DNA of 50,263 nt from an uncultured Psychroserpens sp. (GCA_947489585.1 CANLEE010000016.1:1-50263), one strand, 5' to 3'. Shown: positions 1 to 8,207, counted from the first letter of the stretch. Notes: generated by a model not told the origin, from the sequence alone. A program made the numbers and translations.

Positions 1-234
1 ATGTTGCCAGTAAAATTTGGCAATATAAAACTTTTGACCAACAGAGTAATTAACCACGTTACTAAGCAAAATAAAAGACTTTGGGTTTGGTTAAGTGAGG
101 GAAAAGAAGTTATAACTGTAAATTCTAAAATGGAATTGAATGAATTGGAAAAAATTGGAGCAAACGGAATATTTACGGAATATCCAGCTAAATTGAACGA
201 AGAAATTACTGTGGCTAGCAACGTGTATAATTAA
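1..234 (+). CDS. C-terminal part of a glycerophosphodiester phosphodiesterase-like protein (5' end outside window)
   Basis: The 77 visible residues resemble the last strands of the GDPD TIM barrel: a VWLSEGK...ITVNSKMEL strand-helix followed by GANGIFTEYP, matching the family's W-x-V-N...GVDGIITDYP ending. GDPD enzymes split glycerophosphodiesters into an alcohol and glycerol-3-phosphate. The catalytic N-terminal half is not visible, so the gene either begins left of the window or is a remnant. The ATG at base 1 is probably internal. The stop codon lies inside the first cassette site, so the last residues (about SNVYN) are encoded by the repeat. Confidence 0.55.
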   Translation: MLPVKFGNIKLLTNRVINHVTKQNKRLWVWLSEGKEVITVNSKMELNELEKIGANGIFTEYPAKLNEEITVASNVYN

Positions 235-339
235 TGGCTAGTTCAAGCTTACTTACGAAAATCCTCTCGGATTTTCTATTCGGTTTTTATTTGCTAATTT
301 AGGTGATAAAACACGCCACTAATCATACACAAACACGTT
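217..339 (+). repeat. attC-like cassette site 1
   Basis: Left end AGC-AACGTGTATAA, right end CATACACAAACAC-GTT. The inner hairpin is AAAATCC/GGATTTT. The left triplet is AGC instead of AAC. It separates the GDPD-like gene from the non-coding cassette. Confidence 0.8.
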
Positions 340-539
340 AGATGCAATTGCTCATCCTTACTCTTGCTCACCTACTCTGATTACTCATACTCGCTTTACG
401 TGAGCTTATTTACGCGATACGCGCTTACTCTAATGGCATTACGTGAGTTACTTTCGGTGATATGTGATTACTCTTACTCACCTATTCCTAGCGTCCATGA
501 GGCAACACGTGCTTACTCTTCTGTTTCGCAACAGCATAT
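340..539 (+). other. cassette without a credible gene
   Basis: This is a 200-bp cassette whose ends are nearly complementary (GTTAGATGC at the left, GCATATAAC at the right). The only ORF on the plus strand (364-627) runs through the next site and has a low-complexity, Ser/Tyr/Leu-rich translation, so I do not accept it. The interior has short recurring words such as TTACGTGAG and GATTACTC(A/T)TACTC. It may be a non-coding or promoter cassette, or a decayed gene. Confidence 0.55.
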
Positions 540-660
540 AACAACGTGTATAGTTCATTGCTCGGAAATTCCTATCGGAATTTCTATCGCTTCTGAACAA
601 AAGGTCTCTCTTTATTTGCTAACTTAGTGCAAACGCAACGAAACCATACACGAACACGTT
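540..660 (+). repeat. attC-like cassette site 2 (type A)
   Basis: Type A interior: TTCATTGCTCGG, hairpin GAAATTCC-TATC-GGAATTTC, CGCTTCTGAACAA, TTTGCTAACTTAG, then the ATACACGAACACGTT end. The following arm is GTTGTACTT. Confidence 0.9.
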
Positions 661-671
661 GTACTTAATTT

Positions 672-1052
672 ATGAGCCTAAGATTACTTTTTGGAATACA
701 TGGAGTTGAATCAAGACAAAAGTTTCACGCTAAAATTGTTGAGTTTTATATAAACATAGCGAATGGAAATGTTCCGAAAAATATAATAAACTCAATCAGT
801 TGGAAAATTGCCAATGAAGTACATGATGATTACAAAAGATTCTGGATACAATATCCTAAATCTAGAAAAAGATATTCAAAGCTTTTACTAAAAGACCTCG
901 ATCATCCGCAAGTCCACGAACAAATAATTTATTACTTAAAATCTAATCACTTAGAAAAATATGTAGAATATGGTTCTGTTCTTATTGAATTATCACATGA
1001 GGAATTCCTGAAGTATGAAAAAAGTCGTGAAGAATTCCAAGATATGTTCTAA
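672..1052 (+). CDS. hypothetical protein, 126 aa, single-gene cassette
   Basis: I do not recognise this protein. It is soluble, charged and probably mostly helical (long Lys/Glu/Tyr-rich helices, EIVEFYIN and EEFLKYEKSREEF stretches), with no signal peptide or membrane segment. The ATG lies only 11 bases after the preceding site, so translation signals must sit in the cassette's first bases and the repeat. The cassette ends match well: GTTGTACTTA at the start against AAAGTACAAC at the end. Confidence 0.7.
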   Translation: MSLRLLFGIHGVESRQKFHAKIVEFYINIANGNVPKNIINSISWKIANEVHDDYKRFWIQYPKSRKRYSKLLLKDLDHPQVHEQIIYYLKSNHLEKYVEYGSVLIELSHEEFLKYEKSREEFQDMF

Positions 1053-1067
1053 ACATAAACAAAGTAC

Positions 1068-1188
1068 AACAACGTGTATAGTTCATTGCTCGGAAATTCC
1101 TATCGGAATTTCTGTCGCTTCTGAACAATGAGTTTCTGTTTATTTGCTAACTTAGTGCAGACGCAACGAAACCATACACGAACACGTT
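1068..1188 (+). repeat. attC-like cassette site 3 (type A)
   Basis: Complete type A copy, nearly identical to site 2. The left arm AAAGTACAAC belongs to the 126-aa gene's cassette. The right side continues as GTTGGCAATA, the start of the HTH/serine hydrolase cassette. Confidence 0.9.
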
Positions 1189-1222
1189 GGCAATAATTTA
1201 ATCGTGAGTAAACCAAGTTCAG

Positions 1223-1759
1223 GTGGATATTAAAACAATTAGAGAGCTAAAACATCTTACTCAGGAAGAACTTGCTGAGCAATCCGGACTTTCTGTTCGA
1301 ACCATTCAACGAATAGAAGCAGGACAGGAACCAAAAGGTCATACAGCCAAAGTACTTTCAAAAACACTTGGCTTGGATCTCAATTCTCTTAGCGGTCAAA
1401 AATTCCCCGAAGAGAGCATTAATTATACTTTGGTAAAACGAATAAATCTTTCATCTGCAATTGTCTGTTTCATCCCTTTATTTAATATTATTTTACCATT
1501 AATTCTAAGCCGTTATTACAAACAACATAATCACCTGACTAAACATATTATTACACTTCAAATTTTATGGAGTATTGTTTCTACACTAGGTTTTTTTATC
1601 GCTGGTTTTCTCAAATTATCATTTTTTCTACATCGTCAAACAGGACTTTGGGTTGCTATAGTTTTTATCATTTTAAACCTTGTTATGATTCTTGTCAATT
1701 CGGCAAATATTGATAAAAACAAAACCTTATACTTCAAGTTTAACTTTAGTTTTATTTAA
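1223..1759 (+). CDS. XRE-family HTH protein with three C-terminal membrane helices
   Basis: Residues 1-58 form a Cro/C1-type helix-turn-helix (LTQEELAEQSGLSVRTIQRIEAG is the two-helix core). The rest has three hydrophobic segments near residues 75-95, 108-128 and 137-158. This architecture is common in Flavobacteria and suggests a membrane-held regulator. The start is a GTG, since the usual MDIKTIRELK N-terminus of the family begins there. It shares its cassette with the downstream serine hydrolase, 75-105 bp apart, and may regulate it. The target is unknown. Confidence 0.8.
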   Translation: MDIKTIRELKHLTQEELAEQSGLSVRTIQRIEAGQEPKGHTAKVLSKTLGLDLNSLSGQKFPEESINYTLVKRINLSSAIVCFIPLFNIILPLILSRYYKQHNHLTKHIITLQILWSIVSTLGFFIAGFLKLSFFLHRQTGLWVAIVFIILNLVMILVNSANIDKNKTLYFKFNFSFI

Positions 1760-1864
1760 TTGAATTACAATGCATTATAATTAATGTCGGGGAATTGTCA
1801 CGAGATTGACGCCTAGAATTTCCAGATATGATCGTTGTCTTTTAGAGTTTTGCAGAAAACAATC

Positions 1865-3331
1865 ATGACTATGAAAACAACAATTAGTTTTACCTTTTTA
1901 TTCTTTATTTCGTTAAATAATATTTCTATTGCTCAAAATGAGGTTTCAACATCAGAACTTTATTCCAAAATAGATACCTATTTAGAAGCAGGAACCAAAA
2001 ATGGTTTTGCTGGTGCAATTGCAGTAATTAAAAACGGAGAAGTTGTTATTAATAAAGGGTATGGATTCGCGAATAGAAACACCCAATCACTAAACAATCC
2101 GAATACTATTTTTGATATTGGTTCTAACACCAAGCAGTTTACGGCAACAGCTATTTTAAAACTTGTAGAATTAGGAAAAATACAATTGACAGATTCTTTA
2201 AGCACCTTTTTTAAAAATGTGCCAGAAGACAAGAAATTAATTACTATACATCAATTATTGAGTCATTCTTCGGGTTTAGTAGATGCCATTGGAAAAGACT
2301 TTACAAAAGTCTCAAAAAAAGACTTTTTACAGCAACTTTTCGAGACCCAATTATTATTCAAACCTGGTGAAAAATACTCGTATTCTAATACAGGATATAG
2401 TATTCTAGGAATAATTATAGAGTCAGTTTCAAATCAATCTTATGAAGCATTTTTAAATGAATATCTTTTTACACCTGCTGGAATGCAACAAACCGGATAT
2501 TTATTACCCAAATGGAATTCAGAACAGATAGCTTTGAGTTATAACCGAGGGATTCTAGAAGATGAGTCGCCTGTATTTAAATATCAAAAAGAGAATAGTA
2601 TTACTTGGCATTTAAAAGCGAATGGAGGAATTAATGCATCGCAAAACAATATGCTACTTTGGTATAATGCACTAAAAACAAATGCAATTTTATCTAAAGA
2701 ATCAATTAAAAAATTAGCTACTTCTCATATCAATTTCACAAATGGTAAATATGAGTATGGTTATGGCTATGGTTGGACAGTTAGAATATTAGAAAACAAC
2801 CTGAAAAGACTTACTCATAACGGATCTAATGGAGCATATTCACATTCTCTAATATGGTTTCCAGAAAAGGATATTTTTATCTCATACGCAACCAATGCAA
2901 ATAGCTCACAAGTCGAATATTTAGCTTATGAAATTGCTAAAATGATATTATACAAACAGTATAATCCAGAACCTATTAAGAATAATTTTTACGCCTATGC
3001 TGTAGATTACATTAGAAAAAATTCATCAGATATGGCAAAAGAATTACTACGCTTACTTCAAGAAAAGTATCCAAATGATTTCACAAATTCGAGATCTTTA
3101 AATTCTACTGGTAATATACTCTTAATGTTGAATGAAAATAGCCAATGGGCTGTAGCATTATTTAAAAAGAATATTGAGCTTTATCCTAATGATGGAAACT
3201 TATGGGATTCCTTAGGTGATGGCTATAAAGCAAATAACCAAATAGAAGATGCTATAAAAAGTTATCGAAAAGCTATTGAATTTGGATATGAAGATTCTCA
3301 AGAAAAACTAAATGAACTGACAAAGAATTAA
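1865..3331 (+). CDS. serine hydrolase, beta-lactamase class C / PBP4* fold, with TPR tail
   Basis: A signal peptide (hydrophobic TTISFTFLFFISL, cleavage near SIAQ) is followed by a class C beta-lactamase-type domain. Numbered from the ATG at 1865, the catalytic SxxK is S87-N-T-K90. A Y-S-N motif (YSYSNTGY) and an HNG triad near residue 310 complete the active site. About 90 C-terminal residues contain a TPR-like unit (YPNDGNLWDSLGDGYKANNQ). Family members hydrolyse D-amino-acid peptides, esters or amides in the periplasm; the substrate here cannot be told. In-frame ATGs at 1865 and 1871 are better starts than the TTG at 1835. The cassette ends TATTGCCAAC, an exact complement of its start GTTGGCAATA. 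Confidence 0.85.
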   Translation: MTMKTTISFTFLFFISLNNISIAQNEVSTSELYSKIDTYLEAGTKNGFAGAIAVIKNGEVVINKGYGFANRNTQSLNNPNTIFDIGSNTKQFTATAILKLVELGKIQLTDSLSTFFKNVPEDKKLITIHQLLSHSSGLVDAIGKDFTKVSKKDFLQQLFETQLLFKPGEKYSYSNTGYSILGIIIESVSNQSYEAFLNEYLFTPAGMQQTGYLLPKWNSEQIALSYNRGILEDESPVFKYQKENSITWHLKANGGINASQNNMLLWYNALKTNAILSKESIKKLATSHINFTNGKYEYGYGYGWTVRILENNLKRLTHNGSNGAYSHSLIWFPEKDIFISYATNANSSQVEYLAYEIAKMILYKQYNPEPIKNNFYAYAVDYIRKNSSDMAKELLRLLQEKYPNDFTNSRSLNSTGNILLMLNENSQWAVALFKKNIELYPNDGNLWDSLGDGYKANNQIEDAIKSYRKAIEFGYEDSQEKLNELTKN

Positions 3332-3342
3332 AAACTATTGCC

Positions 3343-3466
3343 AACAACGTGTATAATCAATTGCTCGTTCTGTGAATACTCGGAAAATCCTACGGATTTT
3401 CCTCAGGTTCGTTTTCTTTTGCTAACTTAGTTCTAGCCAACGCAACTAACCATACACGAACACGTT
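3343..3466 (+). repeat. attC-like cassette site 4 (type B)
   Basis: Type B interior: TACTCGG, hairpin GGAAAATCC-TAC-GGATTTTCC, TTCGTTTTCTTTTGCTAACTTAGTT split over the centre, then CAACGCAACTAACCATACACG. The following arm is GTTGTGTGTA. Confidence 0.9.
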
Positions 3467-3483
3467 GTGTGTAATTTATATCT

Positions 3484-4449
3484 ATGAAATTATCAAATTT
3501 TTGGAAAAGTCAACAATTTTGGTGGGTACCTATTTTAGTGCTGTTACTTGGAGCGTTAGGATGGATAATAAAATATAGACTAGAGCAAAGTAAAAAACCT
3601 GGTGCCATTATTGGAAATGTGATTAATATTTCAGCTGAAGCTACTGTTAGGCTTGAAGACTCAGAATACGGAGTAAAAACTGCTAAAGTACCTAATGGAT
3701 TTTTTAGATTCGACGGAATACCCTCAGGAAAACATCAAATTGAGATTAATCATCCAGGTTACAGAACTATATTTGAATATATTAATGTATATGGTGGTCG
3801 CGATAATGAAATTGTCGCTTCATTTCCAGAAAATAATATTTATAGACATCAAGAAATATCGGAATTGTTAAAAGCGATGAGGAAAAGAAATACCATTTTT
3901 CATCCTTATGAAATTATAAGTGATACTTCAGACTTCAATTTAAAATATGCAATTAGTCATTATGTAGCACAAGAACCTGAAGGATACACCACCATTAATA
4001 AACAAGACTTGCTTCAAGATATCGATAGTATTGTTCTTAAATCAAGTGAAACTTTGTCTTTATATTTATACCAATATTCCATAAAAGAAATTGACACTAT
4101 ACATTTTGGCAGGTCCGAATTGTACTTTCACTATTTTGTTGAGGGAATTGACATTGGAACATCGAAACCAATTATACAAGATACTCGAAGAAATTCAGTT
4201 CAGAATTTTACTGGTAAGGGATTGTTTTTAAATGATATTAGACTTCCTATAGATTATGATTTCAATTTAAAAATCGAATTATACATTAGAAATAAAGAAA
4301 TTAATAATGATTACAGAGATGATTTAATCGGTAGATTTTTATTGACTTTTCAACAAGAATTTATAAATACGAAGATCGGCCCAATACCTAGCGTTGAAAT
4401 TCCATACTATGATAGCCGGAATAGCACTTTAACTTTCCTCATCAAATAA
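3484..4449 (+). CDS. hypothetical membrane-anchored protein with carboxypeptidase-regulatory/PEGA-like domain, 321 aa
   Basis: One transmembrane helix at residues about 13-30 (WWVPILVLLLGALGWII) is followed by a short beta-sandwich segment at about 38-110 (GNVINISAEATVRL...VPNGFFRFDGIPSGKHQIEI..PGY). That pattern is typical of carboxypeptidase-regulatory-like or PEGA domains that present a protein outside the membrane. The remaining 210 residues are unrecognised. The cassette's two ends are exact complements over ten bases (GTTGTGTGTA and TACACACAAC). Confidence 0.75.
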   Translation: MKLSNFWKSQQFWWVPILVLLLGALGWIIKYRLEQSKKPGAIIGNVINISAEATVRLEDSEYGVKTAKVPNGFFRFDGIPSGKHQIEINHPGYRTIFEYINVYGGRDNEIVASFPENNIYRHQEISELLKAMRKRNTIFHPYEIISDTSDFNLKYAISHYVAQEPEGYTTINKQDLLQDIDSIVLKSSETLSLYLYQYSIKEIDTIHFGRSELYFHYFVEGIDIGTSKPIIQDTRRNSVQNFTGKGLFLNDIRLPIDYDFNLKIELYIRNKEINNDYRDDLIGRFLLTFQQEFINTKIGPIPSVEIPYYDSRNSTLTFLIK

Positions 4450-4459
4450 AACTACACAC

Positions 4460-4611
4460 AACAACGTGTATAGTAAATTGCTCGTTCTGTATGTACTCGG
4501 AAAATCCTACAACCTACGCTAAAGCTTCGGTTTTCGTGGGCGGATTTTCCTCAGGTTCGTTTTCTTTTGCTAACTTAGTGCAAACGCAACGAAACCATAC
4601 ACGAACACGTT
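4460..4611 (+). repeat. attC-like cassette site 5 (type B with extra insert)
   Basis: A type B copy in which the loop of the GGAAAATCC hairpin is enlarged by about 32 bases (CAACCTACGCTAAAGCTTCG and flanking bases). The arms are intact. Confidence 0.88.
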
Positions 4612-4634
4612 AGCAGCAATTTAGACAAACAGTA

Positions 4635-5153
4635 ATGATTACTGAAATAATTGAAAAAGCAAATCATTGGATTAACAATCAAAATTTCGAACAAGAAATG
4701 ATTGTCTTGGAAGAAGGAATTGAAGAAAATAATCTTTGCTTTTTGTTGAGTTGGTGTAAAAAATCTGAAAAGGAACTGAATTGGGAAAAAAGAACCTCTT
4801 GGGTTGGAATTGGTCGGATATTGATAAGTAAAGATGGAAACACATCAGAATTTGAGGGTTCTTCACCAGGAGTTGATTGGGTTCATCATTTTGAACTTAA
4901 ATTGCAAAATCTTGAGGATTATTGGAGTTTAGAAATTCCTTATTCTAAAGGTTATATTTCAAAGCTGAAGTCAATACTTAACCGTTCAACACCTGAATTA
5001 CTAAAAATGGTGAATAATAATGAAAAAATAATCTTGACTGAATCAAAAGCTTGGTGTGACAATTACACCGAATTAGAAGAAATTGCTAATGATTTGAATA
5101 ATGTTGGTATTCATTGCCAATTAGAAGTGAAAACAAGAAAAAACAGCTGCTAA
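4635..5153 (+). CDS. Imm35/YrhB-like protein, possible immunity protein
   Basis: The protein is 172 aa and cytoplasmic. The central part, FLLSWCKKSE...SWVGIGRILISKDG..SEFEGSSPG, resembles the YrhB/Imm35 fold, in which an aromatic strand is followed by a G-x-G-P/R-I-L-I-(S/D)-K-x-G hairpin. Such proteins neutralise polymorphic toxins. No toxin gene lies beside it, which is normal for a cassette. The stop codon TAA overlaps the opening AAC of the next site, so recombination there would preserve it. The cassette arms GTTAGCAGC and GCTGCTAAC are exact complements. The family call is tentative. Confidence 0.5.
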   Translation: MITEIIEKANHWINNQNFEQEMIVLEEGIEENNLCFLLSWCKKSEKELNWEKRTSWVGIGRILISKDGNTSEFEGSSPGVDWVHHFELKLQNLEDYWSLEIPYSKGYISKLKSILNRSTPELLKMVNNNEKIILTESKAWCDNYTELEEIANDLNNVGIHCQLEVKTRKNSC

Positions 5154-5275
5154 CAACGTGTATAGTTAATAGCTGGTTCCAGATTTACTCGGAAAATCCT
5201 ACGGATTTTCCTCTGATTCGTTTTCTTTTGCTAACTTAGTTCTAGCCAACGCAACTAACCATACACGAACACGTT
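5152..5275 (+). repeat. attC-like cassette site 6 (type B)
   Basis: Full type B copy. The opening AAC overlaps the stop codon of the Imm35-like gene. The following arm is GTTGTAAAAC. Confidence 0.9.
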
Positions 5276-5299
5276 GTAAAACATTTGACAAAACCAATT

Positions 5300-5857
5300 A
5301 TGAAAATTGATATCGTTCAAAATAAATTCAATTTTATTAAAGACAAATATGAAATTCTCATTAACGCAAATTTAGAATATACTGCAAAATCTAAACTCTT
5401 AACAATACAACCAAAAATCGGAATTTATAATCTTGGTGGAAAACAAATTCTAAGTGTTGAAAAAAAATCTGAAAATATTAATGAATTGAACTTTTCTCTT
5501 AAACGGAATGAAAACTCGATTATTGATATTTATACAAATTCATTAATAGAATATACAATTAGAAATTCTCAAGGAACAATTCATTTTTGCGAATCCAAAA
5601 ACCATTTGATTGGAATTTTTCTAAACGATAATCAAATAGGTATAATTAATAAAAACCGAAAAACATTATTTGGAGAAGACAAGTATTACGCAGAAATTGA
5701 TGAAAATCAAATTGACAAAGTTTTAGTTATTGGATTTATTATAGCGTATGATTATCAATATAATAATGATAGAGATACACTGGTGAATTTGGATTTTGGC
5801 AATATATTAATAGAACCTGTGAGAGAAATTGACCCGAACTGGAGACTAGATGCGTAA
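5300..5857 (+). CDS. hypothetical protein with LURP-one/tubby-like beta pattern
   Basis: The protein is beta-rich. Its order of strands (MKIDIVQNKFNFIKDKYEI..., GIYNLGGKQILSVEKK, ending in a hydrophobic helix VLVIGFIIAYDYQY) recalls the LURP-one-related/tubby-like fold, which often sits at membranes. No enzymatic motif is visible. An in-frame TTG at 5285 could extend it by five residues, but ATG 5300 is preferred. The cassette arms match only partly (GTTGTAAAAC against GTTTCACAAC). Confidence 0.55.
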   Translation: MKIDIVQNKFNFIKDKYEILINANLEYTAKSKLLTIQPKIGIYNLGGKQILSVEKKSENINELNFSLKRNENSIIDIYTNSLIEYTIRNSQGTIHFCESKNHLIGIFLNDNQIGIINKNRKTLFGEDKYYAEIDENQIDKVLVIGFIIAYDYQYNNDRDTLVNLDFGNILIEPVREIDPNWRLDA

Positions 5858-5867
5858 AACGTTTCAC

Positions 5868-5931
5868 AACAACGTGTATTGTTCATTTGCTAACTTAGTG
5901 CAGACGCAACGAAACCATACACGAACACGTT
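5868..5931 (+). repeat. minimal attC-like cassette site 7 (64 bp)
   Basis: The shortest complete copy. The left AACAACGTGTATTGTTCATT joins directly to TTTGCTAACTTAGTGCAGAC and the normal right end. The GGAAATTCC hairpin and the GAACAA segment are absent. It shows which parts of the site are retained in every full copy. Confidence 0.9.
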
Positions 5932-5946
5932 GGCAAACATTATGAC

Positions 5947-5972
5947 GCAACCTTTTAAAGAAATAGCATCTA
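5947..5972 (+). promoter_or_regulatory. possible ECF-sigma promoter
   Basis: GCAACC, a 14-bp spacer, then CATCTA, 40 bp before the start of the secreted propeller gene. The same two boxes with the same spacer stand before the lipoprotein gene at 45133. GCAAC/CRTCTA pairs are typical of Bacteroidota ECF promoters. Confidence 0.45.
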
Positions 5973-6012
5973 CTAACTATAACAAATTACTTACAAGAAC
6001 TCAAAAACACTA

Positions 6013-7098
6013 ATGAATATGAAATATTTTTACTTAACAATACTAATGTCTTTCATATTAAACTATAGTAATGCCCAAGTAACTGATTATATTACTGGAA
6101 TAAATAATCCTATTAGCATCCTCCTTAATAATAATGATTTATATTTTGCAGAATATATTGATAATGGAAATGGAAGAATTTCCAAAGTAGACATTACAAC
6201 TCCTATTCCAGTTATTACGGAAATATTAACAGGACTTAATTATCCAAATACATTGACATTGAATGGAAATGATTTATACTTCACAGTAGATGCAGATAAT
6301 GGTATAAGATCGGGAGTTGCCAAAATTTATAAAATAGATGTTACCAATTCTAATCCTGTACCAATTGAAATATTTCAAAACTTAAATATTCCTTCATCCA
6401 TTGTTATAAATGGAAATGATTTATACATAGCTGATTATAGTACTGATAAAATTCTAAAAATTGATATTTCTATAGATAATCCTACTTCAAGTGATCTAGC
6501 AACTTCTGGTTTCAGTGTTTCCGGTTTATTACTGAACGAAAATGAGCTTTATTTTTCGAGTTTTAGTGGTGGAGAATTATCAAAAATTGACGTCACAGAA
6601 CCAAATCCAATTGTAACTGACATCTATACTGACCTCAATAATCCTTCAGGAATTTTATTATATGATAACGAGATTTATATCAGTGAATTTAATCAAAATG
6701 ATGGTGTAATTTCAAAATTCGATATTACAAACCCTAATCAAACTGTATCTTTATTATCAGGTTTGTCAAATCCATATGCTATAATGATTAATGATAATGA
6801 TATTTTTATTCCTGAATTTGCTGATGATAAAATATCTAAAATTAGTAGAAGTGAACTGTCTATTAATGATTTCTCAATTGAAAAAGCTATTAGTGTTTAC
6901 CCAAACCCTTCTTCTAAATTCATAAAGGTCTTTGGTATAAATAAGGATATTAAATTTATAATGTTTGACATAAACGGAGCTAAAATAATGAAGGGTTTAG
7001 TAGTCAAAAATGGAATTATTTCAATAGAAAATTTAAATTCTGGTTTATACTTTTTAAAGTTAGAAAATATAAATCCAATTAAGATTATCAAAAATTAG
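6013..7098 (+). CDS. secreted beta-propeller protein with T9SS C-terminal sorting domain
   Basis: A signal peptide (cleavage after YSNA) is followed by about six 40-residue repeats. Each contains ...LNGNDLYF...SKIDVT..NP, an NHL/SMP30-type propeller blade pattern. The last 75 residues form a type A T9SS sorting domain (SVYPNPSS..., then FDINGAKIMKG, ENLNSGLYFLKL and a basic end). The protein should therefore be exported across the outer membrane by the gliding-associated type IX system. The binding partner is unknown. The start ATGAATATG is preceded by an ECF-like promoter. Confidence 0.85.
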   Translation: MNMKYFYLTILMSFILNYSNAQVTDYITGINNPISILLNNNDLYFAEYIDNGNGRISKVDITTPIPVITEILTGLNYPNTLTLNGNDLYFTVDADNGIRSGVAKIYKIDVTNSNPVPIEIFQNLNIPSSIVINGNDLYIADYSTDKILKIDISIDNPTSSDLATSGFSVSGLLLNENELYFSSFSGGELSKIDVTEPNPIVTDIYTDLNNPSGILLYDNEIYISEFNQNDGVISKFDITNPNQTVSLLSGLSNPYAIMINDNDIFIPEFADDKISKISRSELSINDFSIEKAISVYPNPSSKFIKVFGINKDIKFIMFDINGAKIMKGLVVKNGIISIENLNSGLYFLKLENINPIKIIKN

Positions 7099-7110
7099 TT
7101 AACGTTAGCC

Positions 7111-7233
7111 AACAACGTGTATAATTAATTACTACTAATTTCCTACTCGGAAATCACTAACAATTAATTAACTTAGTCCTAATCGGAAAATGACTTGCGT
7201 CCTTTTCCGTAACCAATCATACACGAACACGTT
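7111..7233 (+). repeat. attC-like cassette site 8 (divergent interior)
   Basis: The ends are normal. The interior differs, with TACTCGGAAATCACTAACAA, CTTAGTCC, and a CGGAAAATGAC/GTCCTTTTCCG stem. The following arm is GTTGGTGGTA. Confidence 0.85.
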
Positions 7234-7350
7234 GGTGGTAATATCTCATCCACTCAGATTTCCTTCTATTATGAATTCTAGCTTGTATACTGTAACAAAT
7301 TTATATTCGACTTCTCTTTAATACACAAGCTAGCTTTAAATTTTAAAAAT

Positions 7351-8061
7351 ATGAAGAAATTAGGAACTACCTTATTAATACTATTAACCACACTCTTTTC
7401 TACACATTGCTATGCAACCTGGTCTATTATTGCAGTGGATAGAAAAACAGGAGAAATTGGAATTGTTGGTGCTTCTTGCACATTCGATGTATCATGGATA
7501 GGATCCATAGAACCTGGTAAAGGAGCTGTTGTAGTGCAGGCGGCGAGTAATTACTATGCCAAAATGCGAGGTGTAACACTTATGGAGAATAATGCCTCCG
7601 CTGAAGAAATAATGGATGCCATGATGGTTAAAGAATTTAAGCCAGAACTCCAACAATATGGAGTGATTTTAATAAATGACGATAGTGGTCCTTTAGTATA
7701 TTCAGGGTCTCAAATTAAAGATTGGAATGGTGAAATGGTAGGTGATGATTTTGCAGTTATGGGTAACATACTAGCGAGCGAACAAGTCATTCATAAAGCC
7801 TACAAGGCTTTCGATCAAAATAGGGATAAATCTTTGACTGAGCGGTTAATGCTAGCCCTCAAAGCTGGAGAGGAAGCTGGAGGTGATAAAAGGTGTGGAA
7901 AGCAATATGCACGTTCTGCATTCTTAATGGTTTACAAACCCCAAGATGGAGCTATTTTAAAGTTAGCCGTTCAAGGTATTGAAAAAGGTGGCGAACCTGC
8001 TGTAACTTTACTAAATCAACAATTTGATTCTTGGTATAAGGAAGAAAAAGAGAAAAACTAG
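7351..8061 (+). CDS. DUF1028 family secreted protein (Ntn-hydrolase-like)
   Basis: A signal peptide of about 22 residues (LLILLTTLFSTHCYA) precedes a full-length DUF1028 domain. It starts with the hallmark TWSIIAVDRKTGEIGIVGAS and continues with GAVVVQAASNYYA, VMGNILA and the AGGDKRCGKQYARSAFL segment. DUF1028 proteins are predicted Ntn-fold hydrolases whose substrate is not established. The cassette arms GTTGGTGGTA and TACCACCAAC are exact complements. Confidence 0.9.
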   Translation: MKKLGTTLLILLTTLFSTHCYATWSIIAVDRKTGEIGIVGASCTFDVSWIGSIEPGKGAVVVQAASNYYAKMRGVTLMENNASAEEIMDAMMVKEFKPELQQYGVILINDDSGPLVYSGSQIKDWNGEMVGDDFAVMGNILASEQVIHKAYKAFDQNRDKSLTERLMLALKAGEEAGGDKRCGKQYARSAFLMVYKPQDGAILKLAVQGIEKGGEPAVTLLNQQFDSWYKEEKEKN

Positions 8062-8072
8062 AAACTACCACC

Positions 8073-8192
8073 AACAACGTGTATAGTTCATTGCTCGGAA
8101 ATTCCTATCGGAATTTCTGTCGCTTCTGAACAAAAGGTCTCTCTTTATTTGCTAACTTAGTGCAGACGCAACAAACCATACACGAACACGTT
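8073..8192 (+). repeat. attC-like cassette site 9 (type A)
   Basis: Type A copy very close to sites 2 and 3. The right end reads CATACACGAACACGTT and continues as GTTAGGTGC. Confidence 0.9.
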
Positions 8193-8207
8193 AGGTGCAA
8201 CTTTTAA

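Noticed and set aside
364..627. 87-aa reading frame in the gene-less cassette
   Set aside because: It runs through a complete cassette site, has a low-complexity translation, and its last third is encoded by the repeat.
1835..1864. Upstream TTG start for the serine hydrolase
   Set aside because: The extra ten residues precede a complete signal peptide beginning at ATG 1865 or 1871.
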